Assembly: GCA_022495005.1 (NCBI GenBank)
Contig: JAGYXB010000696.1
Location: forward strand, 496,001 to 560,000
Origin: Rhyacophila brunnea
Lineage: Eukaryota; Arthropoda; Insecta; Trichoptera; Rhyacophilidae
Direction of reading: 5' to 3'
DNA: 64,000 nt
The notes under the pieces are model-generated. The model was not told the origin of the DNA and did no database searches. It saw nothing but the letters and a program-made list of their open reading frames with translations. The stretch's first letter is position 1; the number at the start of each line of letters is the position of its first letter. The translations under genes were made by a program, and so were the position numbers. Positions 23,000 through 34,974 of this stretch are shown piece by piece.

Positions 23000-23154
23000 C
23001 CTGTTCGTGAAATTTTCCATTTCGAGCACTGTACTCGACGTTTCGGGCTCGTTGCAGAGATCTGAGATTACAGAGATCATCTCTTGATAATATCCTCTGT
23101 AACGAGCCCGAAACGTCGAGTACAGTGCTCGAAATGGAAAATTTCACGAACAGG
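23000..23154. repeat. 155 bp hairpin with 60 bp arms at the end of hAT copy A
   Basis: Arms 23000-23059 and 23095-23154 are complementary with about one mismatch, with a 35-base loop. The outer half of each arm is the hAT terminal 32 bp; the inner half is CTCGACGTTTCGGGCTCGTT. Beyond it, 23160-23236 is an inverted match to the sequence outside the left end of copy A (20571-20632; shared CGTAGTAGATTTTTGG and CACCGTGTGTC). Confidence 0.85.
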
Positions 23155-23236
23155 TGAGGTCGAGTAAAGAAGGAAGAATGACACACGGTGAAAACCCAAA
23201 AATCTACTACGATAAAAAACAGCCGTGAAAGCCTCA

Positions 23237-23634
23237 AACATTAGATAATTATTATGTTTATTTTTACATTCTAGATAATAATAATGATATTCTGATACAA
23301 AAAATAAATATTTTTACCCAATTTATCAACAATTGTTTGGTTAATGCTGAATTGCATTATAAAAAAAAACATTTGTAATTATTTTTTGTAGACACAAGAT
23401 TCGATCCTGCCTTTATATATATGTGCTTTGTTATTCAGTATAAAACTTGGTACTCCATAAAAGAGCTTTATTATAAGAAACGCTAAGTCAAATTAAAAAT
23501 ATTATTTTCACAAAATATCATTAATAAAATAAAAGGTAAGATAATAATATGTAATAAAATATCAATCCCTTTTCCCAAGCAGTCATTCAATAAACATCCC
23601 GTTCCCTCTTTCCTCCAAGCCGTCTCTACTCGAT
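23237..23634. other. AT-rich spacer
   Basis: No gene or repeat recognised between the hairpin and the GC-rich block. Confidence 0.45.
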
Positions 23635-23885
23635 TTACTTACTTCTCGGAGCTGAAGAATAATTAATCATTGGCTCTTAAACACCTTGTCTGGCGGTGTT
23701 ACTACTCGCCTCTATTCCCCGCCCAGCCAGTAATGATTTGATGGACCACGTTTGACAAATGACGCGAGATTTTTCAAGCGATATCTCTTTACTTTCTCTC
23801 ACTTTCGCTTTTCGAGAGCTGGATCAACCGCCGTACCGAGGGTGAATAATTGAAACGTCTCTCTTTGGGGTTGCGGTTTTTTGTT
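23635..23885. promoter_or_regulatory. GC-rich unique island between the two hAT copies
   Basis: Contains TGGCGGTGTTACTACTCGCC, several TAAT homeodomain cores (23660-23675, 23730) and TTCAAGCGATATC. No long frame and no repeat partner. Possible conserved non-coding DNA; composition and motif words are the only support. Confidence 0.25.
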
Positions 23886-24061
23886 ATACTGTCAAATTTC
23901 ACTTGTTTTCAAGTCTTACAATGATACGTTTTAATAGACATTTTAGTTAGCGCTTTGGTTAGAAGAGGGGTGTAATATTTTTCTATATTATAGATATTTT
24001 ATAACGTTTCCTCATTAATTATTCATTCTCAATTATCTTAGGTGTTTTTTTTATATAAAAC

Positions 24062-24483
24062 CAGAGCGTTGGAGCGGAGCTCGGAGCAGGAGCACGGAAG
24101 CAATTGGGTTTTACCCGGAGCACCGAAAATTCATGTTGCTCCGGATGTTTGTTTTTATTATTAAATTATCGTCCTAAAATCCAATAAAAATATTATATTC
24201 GACACTTTGCAAGACTGGAATTATTTGAAATATGGCAATACTGCTGAGTGATAAATAACCTCACTTTTTTGACAGAAGAGGCAGATAATGAAAGAATATT
24301 TGCTGTCAGCAATTTTATTTAATAGAATTAATAACGAAAAGGACGAATAATATACCTTATTTATAACTACTTATTTTTTATCATTTGTATACATATAATA
24401 CGTATTAAAACTTTTTACCTGGAGCGAAGCACACCCTAGAGTGGAGCTGGACCAAGTATTCAATCCCGGAGCGGAGCAACTCA
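24062..24483. other. Segment bounded by GGAGCGGAGC-rich ends
   Basis: The left boundary (CAGAGCGTTGGAGCGGAGC) and right boundary (CCCGGAGCGGAGCAACTC) are both rich in GGAGCGGAGC, set in AT-rich DNA. It may be a degraded hAT-like MITE related to the ATGGAGCGGAAC terminus of the neighbouring elements. No target duplication was matched. Confidence 0.35.
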
Positions 24484-24663
24484 AAAAGGGTCCTCTCCAA
24501 CCATTTGCATAAAACTCATATAGGTAGGTGGACTTCTTTTTCTTTGACCATGTTCGCTCCTTAGTTTGAGCATATGTACAACAGATGTCGCCTCTAAGAA
24601 TCCCTGTCGCTCTTCTCCATTATTCTAGGTTATGTCAGCATCCCAAAACTATGGGATGCTCGC

Positions 24664-26714
24664 CAGTGCTCGAAATGGAAAATTTCACGAACAGGAACGC
24701 TCGACAATTTTCCAAAAATGTGTGATATTAGATATAATAATATCTGTACTATAAAAATATCTTTTACTTTTACATGATGTACTTTTTTTATCATCATCTT
24801 CGCCCAATACGCTATCGGCTATAACAATTAGTGGTAACATACAAATATAGAGTCATTTTAGTTTACGAAATCGTTTTCTAAAAAATACATTAATAATTAT
24901 ACAAATATAAATAACTAAACGTATATGAATCTAATAAGAGTGGGAAACATTATTAAAATACACGAAACAATAGACAAACTAATCACAATTTCCCATTGGT
25001 TTCGTTAGTAGTTTGAATAAAAATATGCAACTAAGAGTGGATAGAAATATGAGTGAAGATTCTTCGGTTTAAACAAAATACATGCCGCTTTTTTCAAAGC
25101 TCTGATTTTTCGTAAATTCGAAATATTTTGATTATGGTAAACTATTTTTTAATCAAATCAAAATCCATCGTATACGAAAAAGCAAGGGTATGGTTTTTAA
25201 TAAATTAATTAAAAAAGTATGTAATACGCAAGATTTACAAATGTAGCATTATTTATTAAATATGAATCATTTTATACAACCTCAGAAGTGTAGGTACATA
25301 TTATTAGAAAAAAAATATTTACATCATGTGGACATGTAGGATAATTTTTTCTAATAGGTTTCCAATGTTATAGAAATTGTTATATACAGGGAAATTTTTC
25401 ATATATTTATCCTATTGGATTCTGATTGATTTATTTAAATATTTTTATTTCGTATTGTACCTTAAACAATACATTTTTTTTTAACATGCATACGATGTTC
25501 ACGAATATGTATCTATATTAATTATGGAATTATTTGATGTAAGTTATTAAATCTATTATAATATTAGTTTAACCATCAAAAACACAGTTCATTCAACCCG
25601 AAAAATATCCATATAAAATTAAAACAATAAAAATATAATATGATAGAAGATAAAAAACACAACTTAAAATTATTAAATTTGGAAAAATAAGGAGTCTAAT
25701 TTTGTCGCTTCCTCTGATGAAAACGCTTATCATTGGCTGCATACAACTTAATATTGATAAACGACCAATGAACGACCTCGATTGCATTATGAAATACAAA
25801 AACTATGAACGCGCCAAACCCATGTAAATTTTGCTAACATAATAATATGATAAATGGACAATTCGGTCAATTATGGTTGTCTCGATACAAAATTTAAAGT
25901 TTCATTACAAAAAACAATTGCCTACCACTGCAGTAAAGATAATATATGTATTGAATGTGTTTCATTTAAAAATTTAAAAGTTCCAGTGTGCATTATAATT
26001 ATTACGTTATTAACTCACTATATTTAGGCATGTAACTTAACCTTAACTGTATTAAAATAATATGTTTAAACTTGCAAAAAAGTAAGTGTCTCGTTTTATA
26101 AATTAATAATACAGTAAATCTACATTCCAATGTAAAATAGCTTCCAACATTTCCTTACAATCATAAAAACCTTTTTTTTCAAAATACATTATTGTCCCAT
26201 ACGACAATGCAATAAATCTCACTTACCCCAGTGCATTTCTTTGTATACAATTTTATTGTTTTATCACCATTGACGCAAAAGAGTAATAATATGTCTATTG
26301 GTGCATTCAAGGCCAAATTCGTTGAAAAAAGTATTGTCTTGAAAAAAGGTTATTTCTCAAATACGCTGTCTTACACCTACTCTATCACTATTTCAAAAAA
26401 ACTTAAGTAAAATATATACGGGTCATAGAAAATCCAGTGGTTCTAAACCAGTAAAATTATTTTTTAATAAAAAAAATATTTATGTTTTTGTACCTTTGTA
26501 CATATCAATTCATTTTCGTAAATTTTAAATCTAACCCGGAACGTAATAATATTAAGTATGACGCTTGAGGATTTTACTAGACGACTCGCTGTCCGTCGGA
26601 TATTTAACGAACCGGTACGCCATTTTCGAGGTTTTAACGAACAGGAACGCCATCCTTAAGAATCCCACGAACAGGAACGGCGCTCCGGGGCGTTCCGCTC
26701 CATTCCGAGCGCTG
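24664..26714 (-). mobile_element. Non-autonomous hAT element, copy B
   Basis: A 2051 bp element beginning CAGTGCTCGAAATGGAAAAT and ending in the complement of CAGCGCTCGGAATGGAGCGG. It is flanked by perfect 8 bp duplications ATGCTCGC (24656-24663 and 26715-26722), diagnostic of hAT transposition. It is inverted relative to copy A and near-identical to it. The three 30 bp subterminal units lie at 26590-26679. No transposase is encoded; the short frame shared with copy A (25593-25799) has no transposase features. Confidence 0.95.
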
Positions 26715-26829
26715 ATGCTCGCATATACACTGCCATATTATACACTACTCTATATACTCTGTGGATAGTATTTATCAGTTGGCTTGAATAACAGGCAATC
26801 TAAGTTAAAATTGTCTTCAGGCGTCCGCA

Positions 26830-27095
26830 GCATGAGTTCGAGCCAGGTACAATATCGCCTCTTCACTCATAGTGTGATCAGAAGCTATTTGGTCTACTTT
26901 CTATCTCCTCATTACTCCTGATATATTACCGCACACCCAGTATCCTTAGCAAACATCTGTTCTCAAACCTAAGTTTACAGTTGCTCTTAGCCTTTGTCAG
27001 GTACCAAAATTACTAAAGCAACACCATTCAAATGCAAGCGTCAAATAGTTAGTTGCTAATACTACATAATTTGATGGTGATCAGGATCATTTACT
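26830..27095 (-). pseudogene. LINE reverse-transcriptase ORF, C-terminal fragment
   Basis: The reverse strand reads WYLTKAKSNCKLRFENRCL followed by LRILGVR, the conserved region just C-terminal of the reverse transcriptase domain in many insect non-LTR retrotransposons. The same family is present at 44110-44537, which reads WHLTKAQSNRVLNLENRCLR. Downstream parts match at DNA level but are out of frame. A dead 5'-truncated copy next to hAT copy B. Confidence 0.75.
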
Positions 27096-28279
27096 TCAGC
27101 TTGAAAAAACCAGTTGACAGGTCAGAGTCAATTGTTACAGAGATATTTTGGAATAAAGATCTCTGGTGGAAGGTTAGGCAATCAACCATAGACCCAAATA
27201 GTCTATAGTACCAGTTTAAGTAAATGGTTACATAGCATTTATAGAAAAAAATGTATTCCATAATATATCAACATCAGTAAGTTGTAGTCGATCGACTGCT
27301 GGGTGAATTCCTCCTCCAGGTCTTTCTACTTTGTTTTTTTCGTAAGTTCTTCGCTGCCACGTATATCCGGCGAACTTGATGAGTTCTGGGCTTTGCAAAA
27401 CACTCCCTATATTATATGTACATAATATTAATTACTTACATTAAATTCTTCAAATTAGCGTTTTTAGTTATATAACTTCAAATTGAAAGTAAATCGGACT
27501 CGAAGTAATAATCATTATTATTATATTTTACTAGATGAAGTGCTCGGCTTTGTATGAGATTACTTTGTTGATTGATATACATTTATCTCATTTAACAAAA
27601 CAATAATAATTTAATTTTTCAAACATAAAATATACAATATGTCAAAATAAAAATAATTCAAACAAAATAACACCAAATTTAAATCGAATCCATAATAATA
27701 TGCAAATTTTATTTTTAATCTATGGCCAAAAATCAAAATTAGAAAGAGCAAACAACAATATTTTGTACAATATTATATAGATCGTTCAAAAATTTTAACC
27801 TCGACTGGGTAAAGTAATTTATTATATTTTCGTATTGCAGTGTATTTTTTCCATCAGTGAAGTGATTTTCACTAAAACTGTAACGCAGGGCCAACTGTCA
27901 ATAATAAAACTAAATATTTTTCAAAATTATTATCATCTTGAACAGTACTAAAAGTTTTAAAAATAATTTTGTTGTGTAATATAATTTTAACCAATCGGTA
28001 TAAAAAACTTTAATAATAATTCAAAAAGCCTAATAAAAATGTACATATATATTATCTCCATCTACCAATAACTTAAAATGAAAATGAGCATGATGCATGT
28101 CTCGTAGAAGTGACACTCGCTACGTGGCAACGCATCACATACTACAAAAAATAAAAGAATCAGATTGTGTGTCTCAGTGGTCTTTATTTAGCATTTGATT
28201 GATCTTAGATATTGACAATGGTAGTTGCAGCATAATCATTGATTGTGTTATTAAAGTAAGAAAAATCGTGACTAAATAC
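27096..28279. other. AT-rich stretch
   Basis: No frame, TIR or repeat partner recognised. Confidence 0.45.
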
Positions 28280-28370
28280 GTAGAAACACCCACGATAGAC
28301 AAGTGGTAATGTGACAGTTTACGAACATGTGTGTCGCAAGTGCGAATCCCGTGCGTCTAGGTGTGTTTGG
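28280..28370 (+). repeat. tRNA-like SINE head
   Basis: ACACCCACGATAGACAAGTG resembles the SINE-B start, and a box B-like GTGCGAATCCCGTGC follows about 60 bp later. It does not fold as an obvious complete tRNA, so I treat it as a SINE relic. Confidence 0.35.
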
Positions 28371-28659
28371 ATATTATAGCGAGGATTTCATAAGTTTAGT
28401 AAATAATGGCCTTAAAAATCTGTTAAGGAAGCGGCCAATTTCTACATCCGATTATAAATCCAATGAAAAAATACGTATTGGAAGTAATTATCTTATAAAT
28501 TTTTATTATTCACGGTTGAATATGAAATAAAATAAAACCAATCGAGACATTATCATTTCTAGAAATATGAATTCCCATAATTCATCACAAGATGCGAAAA
28601 ACAATTCCGAGTAATGATTTTTTCATTCCCTTTCGTTTCTTTTTCGTTCATCATCATTC

Positions 28660-29215
28660 AAACAATCAAGAGAGGTGGGCCAACATCCTCCACAGGCTTA
28701 CCCCACTCTCGCCGCCTTAACAATTCACATTAGAGAGAAAGATACCTACTAACTATCGATGGTAATAAATAAGCGCGGATCAATTCGGCTCTCCTCCGGC
28801 GAAGATAGTCAGGCGTCAGCGAAGGGGGCGAACTAGGGGCGGGGGGAGGCCAAACTTCGGCCCGCCACCGCTCTTTCAACGGGCCCAAAGTCTCAACATT
28901 ACGACGTTATATCTGTAATAAATCTAGTTTATTGTCATCGCGGGGTGCTCGGCGGGGCGGGGAGGGGCGGTAATAATTCTCGGCGGAGACGTGGACGGGA
29001 GAACGACGGCGACACTGCGCTGAGGCATTATTATTATGCGAATAAATACTGGAAATGTCAAGACTAAATGTTCTTCTTTGGAAGAAAGACTGAGGGCTAA
29101 ATTCCAGTGGCGCTTCGTGGAAGTCGACAAAGCCGCGCGGCTGAAATAATGATGTGGGAAGTATTTTACGCCACGCCGGTATAAACTTACTCTTAAACTC
29201 AACAGTTGACACTAG
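28660..29215. promoter_or_regulatory. Largest GC-rich island of the window
   Basis: A half-kilobase of CpG-containing, G-rich sequence (for example GGGGCGGGGGGAGGCC near 28836 and GGGGCGGGGAGGGGCGG near 28955) in AT-rich DNA. Two overlapping reverse frames of about 100 codons exist, as expected in GC-rich DNA; their translations are Ser/Pro/Arg-rich without a recognised domain. It may be a promoter-proximal island, a conserved non-coding element or part of an untranslated exon. Confidence 0.3.
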
Positions 29216-29885
29216 TGTATAATAGAATAATAACTTAAATGCGTAGTAACTTGATTTCTACTTAACAGCATTTATAATATCGACAGTTTTTTTAGATGTT
29301 ACGACAAATATATTTTTTAAATATAATTCTATTGATTAAAAAATTACCTTCTCACAATTTCAAAAGTTTTGACAATTTTTTTCAAGGTCCGTCCAGGCTG
29401 ATCCAATTTAAGGCATTTGAGAAATTTATAGCATCGTATAGAGATCAGGTTAATCGGGTTGATCTCGATTTCTCTATAGAATCGTCATCGCATTGAAATC
29501 TTGATATTCAGTATGCGGATACAGAAGATGTCACTAAGTCCAACTGAGCCAGTCAAACTCTTTTCTTTTCTTTTCATTCTTAATTCTTTTTTTTATCACC
29601 ACGGGGTATAGTTGTTACATCAGTCTCATGCAACTCCGATCAGGATAGCAGAGTTAGTAGGTAGGTAAAATCATTTATTTCAGACACGTTTCAAGCATCA
29701 TGGAAGGCGGCCTTGTGTGTCAATGACTGTGCATACATGACGGTTGGAGATGGAAAACCTAAAATCATTGTCTTTTGTTAAACTTTAACTTTTGTTATTT
29801 ACAACAATTTTTAATTTTAAATGTTAATTCAGTGAATGCCCACTTTAGTGCATGGTGACCAATATTTTTATTAATTTATTTATTT
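29216..29885. other. AT-rich stretch
   Basis: The 66-codon frame at 29296-29496 is unrecognised. Nothing else is supported. Confidence 0.4.
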
Positions 29886-30048
29886 TTTATTTACCAATAA
29901 TTGGGTAACTGCTCCTGAGATATTGTCAGTCATAAAAAATACTGGGGCTTCACACTAAACGTAGGGTCCCGTGATATGTCTGGTTGACACTGGATGTGGT
30001 GCGGGGCGGGTGTAGTTTGGTGGGGCCATTATCTTCAATGTCCGAATA
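29886..30048 (+). repeat. Dispersed repeat C, copy 2 (partial)
   Basis: Matches the right half of 20203-20572: TTGGGTAACTGCTCC, GTAGGGTCCCGTGATA, GGTGCGGGGCGGG, and TTTGGTGG followed by CTTCAATGT. Confidence 0.65.
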
Positions 30049-30548
30049 AAAGAGCTTGCTAAACTTTGTTTGTATCATACAATTTAATGATCAATTTTTC
30101 AGTTATAATAAATTGACCAAACACCTCATATATCAGTCACATAGTTACATTAATCATTTACCTACTTAATGAAATATATTTTAAATATAAATAAATTTAA
30201 AACTTTGCAGTTCTACTTAAACAAGAAAATTCTATTTAATAACTGTATTTAAACACAAAATAGATTTTTTTGAAATATTCAATGAATAATAATATACAAT
30301 ACCATGTATACCAAAGAACAATTATTTATCAATTGAATCCGCGACTAATTTTAATTCGCTATAAAAGTCTCATTCAGTATAAATGCTTAAAATAATAAAA
30401 ATCTAAGATGTATCATTTTGGGGTTTTCCAAATTATGAAAAAAATATATAATATGCATATTTATTTTATTACGGACAGATGCTTTTTTATTTTACACAAT
30501 TATTTATTATGTTTTTGTAATCCATTACAAAGACGCAATAGGTTAGGC

Positions 30549-31120
30549 CAGTGGTCGGTAAACCGCGGCACTTTGGCCTCTTGAGTGCGGCTCTGCCACA
30601 AATGCCCTCTACCCTATTTGACATGGCTACAAAGAAGAAGCAAAGAAAATCGAAAAACCGTGAATTTAAAGTTGAATGGACCGAGACTTTCGCGTTTATT
30701 CAAAACTTAAATGGCCTACCGACGTGTATTATTTGTCGGGAAAATTGGCGCATAACACGAAGTCAAATACAAAGGGACACTTCACAACTAAACACTCGTC
30801 ATTTAGCACTAGATATCATATCGGCGATGCAAGGAAGAAAGCAGTTGAGGAAATTTAGAAGAGTCAAGAAAAATCAAGTTCTGTATTTAATTACTGAATA
30901 CAATCTTCCAACAATGTTAATATTGCATGTTTTGTGGTTAGTAAAGAGATTTCTAAGAGAGGGAATCAAGAGTAAATTGAAAAGTCGTCTTATTGATGAG
31001 AACCTGGATTCGTGCTTCAAATTACAAACATCATCATACAAACCTGACTTACCCAAACTTTCCAAGGAGATCCTGGGCATTATTCACATTGAGTGTTTGT
31101 CAGTCATTGTCATGATTTAA
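30549..31120 (+). pseudogene. hAT transposase (GTF2IRD2/ZBED5-like) with the catalytic middle deleted
   Basis: It begins with a hAT-like terminus CAGTGGTCGGTAAACCGCGG. From the ATG at 30623 it reads MATKKKQRKSKNREFKVEW, then a BED-type zinc finger (CIIC, then after a frame change HFTTKHSSF). This is followed by the linker NIACFVVSKEISKRG, seen in the shifted frame. The sequence then jumps to the protein's extreme C-terminus: RLIDENLDSCFKLQTSSYKP. Related transposases have several hundred residues between these parts, so the catalytic core is missing. The uninterrupted 189-codon frame is a composite of different ancestral frames. The right end and target duplication were not found. Confidence 0.7.
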
Positions 31121-32127
31121 TTTTATGGATAGGTACCTTACTTACAATTTAATTTTTATCAATAAATTAGATCATTATTAAGTATGATATTAAATTTCAT
31201 TCAGTGTACTTAGGTATCGTTTAATTACGACTTGAATCTTTAACTAAAGTTTATTAAGTTAATAAACAGTGTACCTACATATTATATACTTTCAGTTTAA
31301 GAAATTTGGCTCTCAAAAGAAATCTCGATCGTTGTACCGATTAAATAATAAATAATGTTGTAATATTTTTTTTTCACTTTAATTACTTGATGATCATCAT
31401 TATTATTATGTTTATTTGTGTTAAATAATTCTTAAAAATTATACAAATTGACATGACAAAAAAAAATACGAAAGTATTTTATTATGAATTTTACCTTACG
31501 TCAAAAAAGTGCCCCTACTCCACTGCATGCATAAGCCTCCCTCCGGTCTTAATATCTTCCTATGGCGATCATAATTCAAAACGAGGACACCATTCTCTGG
31601 GCATTGCAAACGTTTGGGGGAGAGGGGGGCTTAAGCGGACGGGGTGTGTTTTTTAACTAATGTAAAGAGTACCAAGCACTGAACAATAATTCATTGCGTA
31701 AAATAGCTAACAAAATTATAAAGCGAAGCCATTCGGAAGGCGTGTGTGTCTGAATTTCTCTTAATGTACATGTTACTGTATTTTGCACTTGTTTAATGTA
31801 CTATGGTTCCTGTTTATTTTTTCCACATTGGCATACTTATAGTTTTAGATAATTTATTAAATTTGCATAATAACTTTTATTAATAATAAGTAATTATTGT
31901 TCGAAATTAAAACCACAGTTCGCTTAAAAAAACTCCAGTGGTTTTTCCATTGGGTGGAATTGGTCTATAAAAAACACTTAGGTAAATATTTCGGCAACTG
32001 AGTATTAATTAATATATTTATTACTATATAAGTAACTTAACCACATCAAACTAATAGCATATTCATTATACCTCTGTGATTTATAATATGCTTATAATAA
32101 TTAAATGATGATGACAATAACACAACG
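31121..32127. other. AT-rich stretch with a small inverted repeat
   Basis: ATAAGCCTCCCTC at 31531 and GAGAGGGGGGCTTAA at 31620-31634 are inverted around about 75 bases, perhaps a tiny decayed MITE. No gene. Confidence 0.35.
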
Positions 32128-32192
32128 CGGTGTGAAGAGATACATGTTGGGCATCCCACGAAAGGACAAAAAACGATATAATGGAGTTCACT
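32128..32192 (+). pseudogene. Possible RTE-type LINE scrap
   Basis: The frame reads RYMLGIPRKDKKRYNGVH, resembling the conserved RxMLGISLRDRxRNE segment of RTE-clade retrotransposons. It is only about 20 residues long and the neighbouring sequence does not extend the match convincingly. Confidence 0.35.
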
Positions 32193-34149
32193 AAAACCTT
32201 AAATGAAAACGATGTGGAGCTATAATAATGAACAGGGAATAGAAGTATGAAGCAACAAAGTGCATAGGCCCGACATGAGTGGAGCCAACTTATAAAGCCT
32301 TTTATCCAGCTCTGGAAATTCAGGCTTATTATAATGATGAGACGTTAGTATTTTTATTCCAGTCTATGTAGTTTTTGTTATTTCATCATCATCTGACTGA
32401 AATATTACATTGCTGAGTGAAAGCTTTTCCAAACTAAGCTTTATTCCACTCAATTCAGTCCTTTACGTTGCATTACCACGTATTTCGGCAGTATTTTACT
32501 ATTTCTTCTATTCAACGGCTTCTAAGTTTATCTTTTGGAAACATCATTACCTCGTTAGTACCACTGGATTAGTAGATACTATTTGTCAAATTGTGTTTTA
32601 CCCAGTTTCGTTTAAAGTTATGCCTCACCATGCCACGCTAATAATACCTTTAGTTTCTAGACCTCTCATTCACTGAGGCCTACGTATTGCATGGATGTAA
32701 TGCGTAGAGTAGGTATACGCCGGTCAGACACGTTGTGATTTTTACACACTGGGACATCCCTTTATGAGGTCTTTAGAGGTTTAATGCATAAAGCACTGGC
32801 TTTTTATCCAACGGGTCCAAGTTTAATTCCTGGTGAGGTTACAATACATTTACCATAATTTTATCAAAATCTGTGTGGTTTTGATGCTTTTTCACTGCTT
32901 CTACTATTCGACTATCATTGGGTCACATTGCCTTATTGTACCTTATGCTTAAAATACATTATTCAAGTAGTTAAATGCACAGCGTTTATTTTCAAAGAAT
33001 TATTTCATCACACCAACATCCATTTTTATACACGTTGCCTCAGATACCAACATACTTGATCAACAATAAATTCGGTGCAATATAATACTTTATATTGTTT
33101 GTCAAAATTATATTTTTAATAAAATTATTTTAATCTACAAAATTTATTATTGTAATCTCATAATAATCTCATTTCTTTAACATACAATTAGATTTGTTAC
33201 CTTAACTTAAATACTAACCGGAAACTTAAAACAACAGTATAAAAAGTACGGTGTATACGACTTTTCAAAATATAATCTCAAGTAATGAATGGAAAACGTC
33301 TGCCCCTTTCCTTTTAAATATACCCCTTCCCCCCATCATTTTCCGTTTCCACCTTTCCTCGGCGACTTAACTCTTTCATATTTCTACAGTTAAGTAAAAC
33401 CATACAAACTTCAAATCCACCGAGCTACTGCAAAAAGATTCTCTGCAATATAATATCAGTCAAATAAATCACACATAAATTATTATAAGTAGAAACTTAT
33501 ATTGTAATGTTATAATTTGACCAATACATTCGACTCTAGAAAAGAAAAAGGAGGAACCCCTCAGTTTTTTTCAAAATAGGTCTTATTGTATAATAACATT
33601 GAATACGGCTAAATACACGCTATTTATAAAGGATATTAGCTTCAAATACCGAATTATTTTTGAAACAGCTTATATTTTTTAAGTGGAAAAAAGACTTAAC
33701 CATCATTTTTATCGGGCTTTCTTCAATTACCCCCACAATAATATCAAATTGGGAACATAAAACACCAAAAATAATAATTTTCGTCCTTCGTCCTTTTTCA
33801 TTTCAACAGTTCATTATGTAGGATAACGACACTTAATTATTGTAGGACAATGTAAGTATACAAATATGTCTATATTAATAAGATCATATAGAAATCTATC
33901 AATGTTATCTTAGTGTTTATAACCAAATTAGCTTCTTTTAAACTGGTATTTTTAAATAGATCTGCTTCTACAAATTTCATCGTTACGTATTCAAATGAAT
34001 AATATATATTTTACACTTATATTTAAATAATGGTGTATATATATAATATGAAATTCACCTCGATATCTTTAAAGCGTTGTCGTCTTATTCTACTAAGGTT
34101 TCCACACGAGTTCGTCATTTTTGATTGGCTCTACAGTCCGATGATGGAT
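32193..34149. other. AT-rich stretch with a possible tRNA-like scrap
   Basis: Around 32775-32845, AAGCACTGGC followed by GGTCCAAGTTTAATTCC may be an old SINE head. The 88-codon frame at 32410-32676 is hydrophobic but not recognised. No further features. Confidence 0.35.
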
Positions 34150-34312
34150 CCGAGCCGCCATACGAAGGGATTCAGTACCATTTTATTTATGCGAAATAGA
34201 GACCTATTCTCTGGCTCCAAAGACATATTGAAAAAACAATATCTCAATGTATCCGATCCGGGAATAGAATCCAAGACCCACGGCTTCATACCACCACAAT
34301 CAAACACATTAT
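34150..34312 (-). repeat. Possible SINE-B relic (inverted)
   Basis: On the reverse strand, GAAGCCGTGGGTCTTGGATT then CTATTCCCGGATCGG resembles the SINE-B head (GCCGTGGGTCCCAGATTC, then AAATCCTGGGTCTGG) and is followed by a TATTGTTTTTTCAATATG stretch like the SINE-B body. The rest is diverged. The 129-codon forward frame across this region is therefore likely incidental. Confidence 0.4.
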
Positions 34313-34974
34313 TTTATTGTAGAACTTCAATATTATGGTTTTTTAAACAACTTTCACTTTTTTATCTTGATGACTATTTTGGACTACCCCATCATCGGAA
34401 TATTTTAAATTTAATTTAAGTATAGCCATACATTATTTAGTTTGATCTGAAGAATGGTTGATAGGCCAAAAAACAGTCAACACAAATATCTCAAATATAT
34501 TTAAATTAACAAATATCTCGTTTAAAGATGATTTCTAAGTCTTGTTTATAAAATACTACTTTCGACTTCATTAATGAAACACTCATTAATTTATAATCAT
34601 CATTCTAGACATTTTTTCAAAAACACGAAAAAGTTTTCTTTAGTATTGTACTTTTCACATTTAAAATTCGTTTCAAACGAAGAATCTTGTACAGAATATA
34701 ATCAACAAAATAATAACTTCCCCTCTTATTTTATGATTCTAAATTCCAAAGCATGTAATAACATAATACTGCAAAATATTTTTTTAAGGAAAACTTTTTT
34801 AAAATGAAATGTACGTTTGTATTATAATACATTGTTTAGAAAGAGTTAATATAACTTAATAACGTGAATCTTTATTTTTGTTTAATTTGAAACGATAACC
34901 TTTTTCTGTGAGCGTCCCGTTTCCTGTGTATCCACTATGCAGCCATATTATAAAAGTTAAACTCGCAAGTTTCC
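34313..34974. other. AT-rich stretch
   Basis: Nothing recognised; the 77-codon frame at 34574-34807 is AT-driven. Confidence 0.4.

Larger units (their letters stand above)
20633..23031 (+). mobile_element. Non-autonomous hAT element, copy A
   Basis: Left end CAGCGCTCGGAATGGAGCGG; right end, read inward, CAGTGCTCGAAATGGAAAAT. It aligns nearly base for base, in opposite orientation, with the element at 24664-26714. The difference in length is explained by a 359 bp MITE at 21319-21677. No transposase frame. Unlike copy B, no 8 bp target duplication is visible: the left flank is TTTCTTTA and the right flank TACTCGAC. The right end runs directly into the 23000-23154 hairpin. Positions 22498-22620 resemble a decayed SINE-A tail captured inside the element. 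Confidence 0.85.

Noticed and set aside
28907..29212. Two overlapping reverse frames of 92 and 101 codons in a GC-rich island
   Set aside because: GC-rich DNA lacks stop codons by chance; two frames are open at once and neither shows a domain.
32410..32676. 88-codon hydrophobic frame
   Set aside because: AT-rich hydrophobic composition expected by chance; no signal peptide plus domain pattern.
34030..34419. 129-codon forward frame
   Set aside because: Overlaps a probable inverted SINE-B relic and has no recognisable domain.
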